64,000 bases of DNA from the NCBI GenBank assembly GCA_025642065.1, contig JAODUP010000095.1:425001-489000 (forward strand), written 5' to 3'. Each line of letters starts with the position of its first letter. The first letter of the stretch is position 1. The position numbers were made by a program, and so were the translations under genes. A model generated the notes under the pieces. It did no database searches and was not told the DNA's origin. It saw nothing but the letters and a program-made list of their open reading frames with translations. Origin of the DNA: Paralvinella palmiformis. Taxonomy: Eukaryota > Annelida > Polychaeta > Terebellida > Alvinellidae. Below, in pieces: positions 59,000 to 64,000 of the stretch.

Positions 59000-61080
59000 G
59001 CCATGATTCAAGATGACACATTTACAGGTATATTACCTGTACAGAAAGATTCCACTCCCTTTATAACAATGACAGATTACGGGGATGTGGAGATGAAACG
59101 TTTCCACGTGAAGGTTTCACTATAATCCTCTGATGACCCCGAAACCTGACAGGTGTATGGCTCAGTGTGGCTTCCAGTGACTAATGGATATCAAAATATC
59201 CAGGTAATGGTTTCATTTCACCTTGAGATATCTTTTGTATAACATTAAGTCATCTGATATGTTATATTATATGAACCAGGCAAGGTATGTGGTCCATTTT
59301 ATATCCCAGAATGGCATGATATGCATGAAAAATAGTTTAAAGTAGGTTTTTTTCTCGGTTATATTTTAAAATATTCATTTTTTTATGATTAATGAAGTAG
59401 GGACGACCATCCATCCAAGGACAGTCGTGTATAGAGAAACAAACTCTGCACTCCGCGAAGGAAACAATACGAAATATTAAAGTATTCCTGCAATAAAAAC
59501 CTATATAACAACAAGTTTGAAATAAAAAAAAACTAATTTTTATTTTAAATTGTATACTTATTAGCAGAACTATATGTTAGCTTAGAGTTATAGAAAATTT
59601 TGAAAAATTACCTGATTAAATAATATTGGACTAGTTTACTATAAAGAAATTAACTGATGACCGGAAGTACCAAAGTAAGCCTTTATTCCACAGTTCTGAC
59701 AGACACTGTCGTCACACAGGATACATCTACAGGTGATATGAAGAATATGATCATCAGCAGATAAACTGTTCCAAACACAAATAATTAATATTTGAATTAC
59801 TTCCCTAATTATTGTCTGACTGTGATACGCAAACGTCTACTACTATGTTAAACTTATCTACATAACAATACTGTGTAGTGTATCCTTAAGTGAGTCATCA
59901 GATGAAACATCAAACGATAAACACCGCAATTTATATAAAATACATTAAGATAAAAATAATATATCAAGATTCAGTAGCTCTGAAGACGAGAACAATTATC
60001 CTTTATACTGACAAATGATGTACCCCGGTATGCCTTAGATCTATAAAAAAACACAACAGAATTGTTTTTGTCTTATCTGCTTCGTTCCAGACTTCTAATA
60101 GTCACATATAACATTAACAGTACCCTATATATTCTAAGCTGGATAACCTAACTAGGATAACCCTAACTAAGACAACCCAAGCTTAGACAGCTGGACTGGA
60201 TAACCGATGGATAATAACAGCGGTAAGATAACCGAGATATGGCTTCATTTTGAAGCCGATTATTGTCTTAATCGGTGATGTTTTAGCCAAAGTTCTTAGA
60301 CAAAAATCTGTAACGGGAATGCAGAAATAGGTACATCCCTGATGTCTGATTAACTGACGTCACTTCATCAAAATATGGCTAAGATGTGACCTCGGTGGAA
60401 CATTAATTTTGAATCATAAATGTAACCATATTAACAGATCTTCACGTGGACAGAGAATGAAGTGGTATCACATAGGAACCATCTCGCACATATTAATATA
60501 ATACCATAGGAGACGACGGATGATTACAGATGACACAAGTTAAGGTATGTCATCCGATCATGTGTAGATAAGTATCAATTGTATTCGACCTTGCTACTTC
60601 CATATGAATATAACCTTTAGTTCCACTCAAGGATGTTAGCTCTATTAAGACACCGAAAAGACTGCCGATGATAGCCAGATCAGGTTCTCTGTCATTATCA
60701 CTTCCAGGACATTATAGCTGACGTCACGCCCTCATTAACATATCGTAAGCTGTTCCGACAGATTGCTCGAGTCACTACTCTATGTCCAGTCAGTCCCAGA
60801 ACACTTAGACTGGACAATAAAAGAGAGAGAGAGAGAGAGCTCAATGAATCTGCCGACGTCCTCTCGAAGACAGGCACTCTGATAATCAAACGGCCAAGTG
60901 GCATCCCTTCCGGAGAAGCAGATGTTTAGGTGACAACTCTCTTTCTCTCTCTCTATCTCTCTGAGGGAGTGATTTTTGAAGCTATCAGGATCATGACTGG
61001 TAACAAAATGTGGTCATCAGGATGATGTTAAATAAGGTGACCTAAATCTGATTGCAGTTATTAAATTATTAAAGGCGTTT
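59000..61080. other. unique AT-rich sequence, no supported gene
   Basis: Nothing beyond two TGACGTCA palindromes (60355, 60719) and a short (GA)n at 60825 stands out. The minus-strand frame at 60698-60904 crosses the (GA)n tract and is not supported. Confidence 0.4.
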
Positions 61081-61107
61081 ACTTAATCTTTTACTTTCTT
61101 GTCCACT

Positions 61108-61230
61108 CACTCCCTCACTCACTCACTCACTCACTCACTCACTCACTCACTCACTCACTCACTCACTCACTCACTCACTCACTCACTCACTCACTCACTC
61201 ACTCACTCACTCACTCACTCACTCACTCAC

Positions 61231-61264
<34 letters not shown>
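61108..61264. repeat. (CTCA)n followed by (AATC)n
   Basis: About 31 CTCA units are followed by about eight AATC units. The SLTHSLTH plus-strand frame is a repeat translation. Confidence 0.98.
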
Positions 61265-61265
<1 letters not shown>

Positions 61266-61497
61266 TTTATTTACTAATATTTAGATCTTATCACGAGCTG
61301 GTATTGATTTGTACAACTCAACAACATCATATAGACCCCGAGGAATATACAATCTCTAATTGTTCTATCTACACCCATCTTCTACAATAATCTATCATTA
61401 TTAACATCAGGGAGTCACCAACAGTTAAGTACATCCATATTTATGTCAAATATAATTGTTCGAACCAAGAACCTCACAGTTATTATCACCACTTGTA

Positions 61498-61564
61498 CAC
61501 TACTACTACGACTACTACTACTACTACTACTACTATTACTACTACTATAATAATAATAATAATA

Positions 61565-61596
<32 letters not shown>

Positions 61597-61600
61597 CATC
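61498..61600. repeat. (CTA)/(TAA)/(TTA) triplet array
   Basis: A CTA block is followed by TAA and then TTA triplets. The last two are complementary, so they can fold as a hairpin. Confidence 0.9.
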
Positions 61601-62892
61601 ATTGAATTACACTAATGACATATTTTTTACCCCAGGACAACAACATTGAGACAGATCCTCAGACCAGTAACATCATTGTCATCGTTACGTGAACTCAGTG
61701 ACATCGTGTAAACATGGACACCTAGAAAGCCTTTTGTGAAACGTAAAAAATTCTGATGATGATGATAATGGTGATGATGATGATAACCTGAAATAAACTG
61801 ACAATCAGGATATTTACCTCCATCTTATTTCTCCATATAATCAACAATCATAACGGTTAATCAGAGATGATTCTACCTTAATATAAATAATGATCATTTG
61901 TGCTTGCCTTCTATTGAAGGCCGGGTAGAGTGGTTTGGGGGGGGGGGGTATTCAATACCTTTAACCCAATCACTGGCATCCTATGTTCCAGAAGGAATCC
62001 AATAATTTTATGGCTTGGAAAAAACAGAATAAAAGATGGCACATTAGAGGGCGGTTAACAGAATTGACCTTGACATTTGATGACCTTCTCATCACAATCA
62101 TATTTCTGTCAAAACATAAAGATTGGAAGGATTTGAAGATGATCTATAAAGGATTCGGAAAGGAGAAGTAACTGCGCCAAAAGAGAGGGACAAATATATT
62201 GAAGGTCAACCATCTGTGACAAGAAGCGACACGGAGGATTCAGACAGGACCTACATCTGTGGCAGAAATTACGGCGAAGGATTCGGGTAGGACAAACATC
62301 TGTATCATATTAAATCTACACACCAGCTAAATGGCTACCGTGACTCAAGTGTACCTCCGCCAATTAACATAACGTTGGCCATTTATCAGCGTGAATACTG
62401 ACACTGGTAAGATGACGATAATCTCTCCAGTGACATTAATCATTCACTTGTCTGTATCATTATCTACGTGGAGCTTATCTTCATCTGTCTCTCCGAGTGA
62501 TGGAGGGGGTAGATTGTTTTACCTCGTTGGAGATTTTTTATGTCATCCCTCTATCGGGATCGTAGCAATCCGGCAATAGGCCGTTGGTAAGAAATATGGA
62601 TTCGGCATGAAAAGAATAAAAAATATCCGTTGCTGATTTACAGTTGATCAACGTACGGCTCGTGATAGATTTATGGCACTTCATTTAGGTGACACCACTC
62701 TGGAGCGATCGGTTCGTTTAATTATCTTCTCGTTAAGACTTTTGGGATGAAGCCTTTTCCCATGACCACCTATTTAAAGGTACCATCCCTATAAAGGACA
62801 ACACAAACACGGACTCTGTAATTACTATTTTAGGTAATATATATATATATATATTACGTCAAACAGAGTTTTTCAATTAGTTTTATAGATTA

Positions 62893-62990
62893 ACTGAAAC
62901 ACACGCAGGCACACACGCACACACGCACGCACGCACGCACGCACACACACGCACGCACGCACACGCACACACACACACACACACAGAGAA

Positions 62991-63022
<32 letters not shown>

Positions 63023-63025
63023 AGA
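62893..63025. repeat. compound (CACG)/(CA)/(GA) microsatellite
   Basis: CACG and CA blocks are followed by (GA)n, the same composition and order as at 29078 and 39140. Confidence 0.95.
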
Positions 63026-63029
63026 TAAA

Positions 63030-64000
63030 TGAAGTGATTTAATAGACTCTTATTATGTAATACAATAGCCATCTATTGTAGTTCCACATGTACTCTCTTA
63101 AGATAAGTTTTAAAACCTTGTTCATCATAATTACCTTCTAATAAATCTTTATGAAATTATCGGCAGTTCCCACGAGACATTTGACAGCCTAATGAGCTAT
63201 ATACCACAAATCATGGGTTATGATGGACTGTTAGTACCGTCTTTGCTTGTTTCGTTGTCGAATTGGTTTTGCTTACAGCGTGAATTAGTGTGATAGTGAT
63301 AATTGCGTGTGTTGTATGTTAAGACCGGTGTATTTAGGAGTTTATAAGATCATCGTGAAACTTGAAAGTTGGGCTGTGTTGTGTACGGATGTGGCAATAT
63401 CAAATTAGAAAGGAGGTTTCGATTAATGTATATCCCCCACTATCTCGAAAAAAATGAGGGCTGCTTGACGCCTTTTGTCCAACAAACACGAATATGATAT
63501 GAATCTGATTTCGAAGAATGATGCCGTCCCTCCCTCATACTCGACCAACGTCAACATGACACGCCCACACATTACAAGTGAAACTATATCGTCCCCAATA
63601 AGACCGGTTGATCAGAATAGAAGAAACACAGGATTGATCCAGAGACATAGACAAATATCGGAGTCATTTGTTGATGTGATGAAAAATACTAGTCTGGTTG
63701 TGATATCCCGACTGCCGATCGAATTCGCAAGATGGCAGCAGTTTTGAAAGAGTCCTTTAAGTATGTAAAACATAAATTATATAGGCGCTCTGTTAGGGCT
63801 GTTAGTAGTGCGTTATGTGAGAGTTTGTGGGGCCTGAGTTCTGATATCAGTGCTACTTGTGTCTGCGAGTGTTTCATCTAATCATATAGCTTCCATAAGG
63901 ACTAGGTCATCAATATACAAGATCATTGTCGGTGGGGGTGGATGGTGATATACGATCCATAGCCATTCCGATAGCACATCTCAGGTATTATGACAATATA
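63030..64000. other. end of window, one weak open frame
   Basis: A plus-strand ATG at 63499 opens MNLISKNDAVPPSYSTNVNM and on to a TGA at 63745 (82 residues, polar, no known domain). No splice site or promoter feature supports it. The remainder is unique sequence. Confidence 0.3.

Overview
This window looks like nuclear DNA of a metazoan, most likely a marine invertebrate and perhaps a mollusc. The taxon is inferred only from style: AT-rich, intron-rich sequence, many (TA)n, (CA)n and (GAAC)n microsatellites, tRNA-derived SINEs, and LINE 3' tails of the form TGTACAGCGCC..GGCGCTTT..ATTATT. There are no operons or bacterial signals. Coding sequence is a small fraction. Most short open frames are translations of microsatellites or chance frames, so genes were called from splice sites, phase agreement and protein character.

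Genes. (1) At 137-4641, plus strand, are the last exons of a single-pass membrane protein. A transmembrane exon (1729-1889) is followed by a terminal cytoplasmic-tail exon (4425-4641) and a poly(A) signal. The family was not recognised. (2) At about 31203 down to 22084, minus strand, is a ninjurin-family gene. Its last exon carries both ninjurin membrane segments, but they are separated by an insertion of about 170 residues with a cysteine cluster and a charged coiled coil. A 74-bp exon lies upstream. A candidate first exon at 30813-31203 joins it in phase, and further candidate alternative first exons lie at 47505-47775 and 56069-56216. (3) At 20749-20239, minus strand, are two candidate exons of an unrecognised gene with a TATA-like element upstream. 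(4) Isolated plus-strand exon candidates lie at 36928-36992 (65 bp with good splice sites at both ends) and at 54544-54577 (a short first coding exon).

Mobile and repeated DNA. There is an intact 531-bp MITE with TTAA target duplications (7489-8019) and a diverged partial relative (about 12220-12437). A palindromic-ended element (19538-19686) has a relative at 19275-19390. Decayed LINE reverse-transcriptase ends lie at 15090-15560 and 16800-17130, and possibly at 26290-26420, with related 3' tails elsewhere. tRNA-derived SINEs lie near 10.6, 35.7, 37.9 and 55.8 kb. Three large minisatellites have units of 28, 26 and 31 bp (13.4, 17.9-18.8 and 32.6-33.2 kb), and all show alternating two-unit variants.

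Genome-scale oddity. The palindrome TGACGTCA (a CRE/ATF-type site) was counted 20 times by eye, against an expectation of about one for an 8-mer in 64 kb. Four copies fall within 356 bp at 41.0-41.4 kb.

The main candidate for something undescribed is the ninjurin with a large coiled-coil insertion between its membrane segments, possibly produced with several alternative N-termini.
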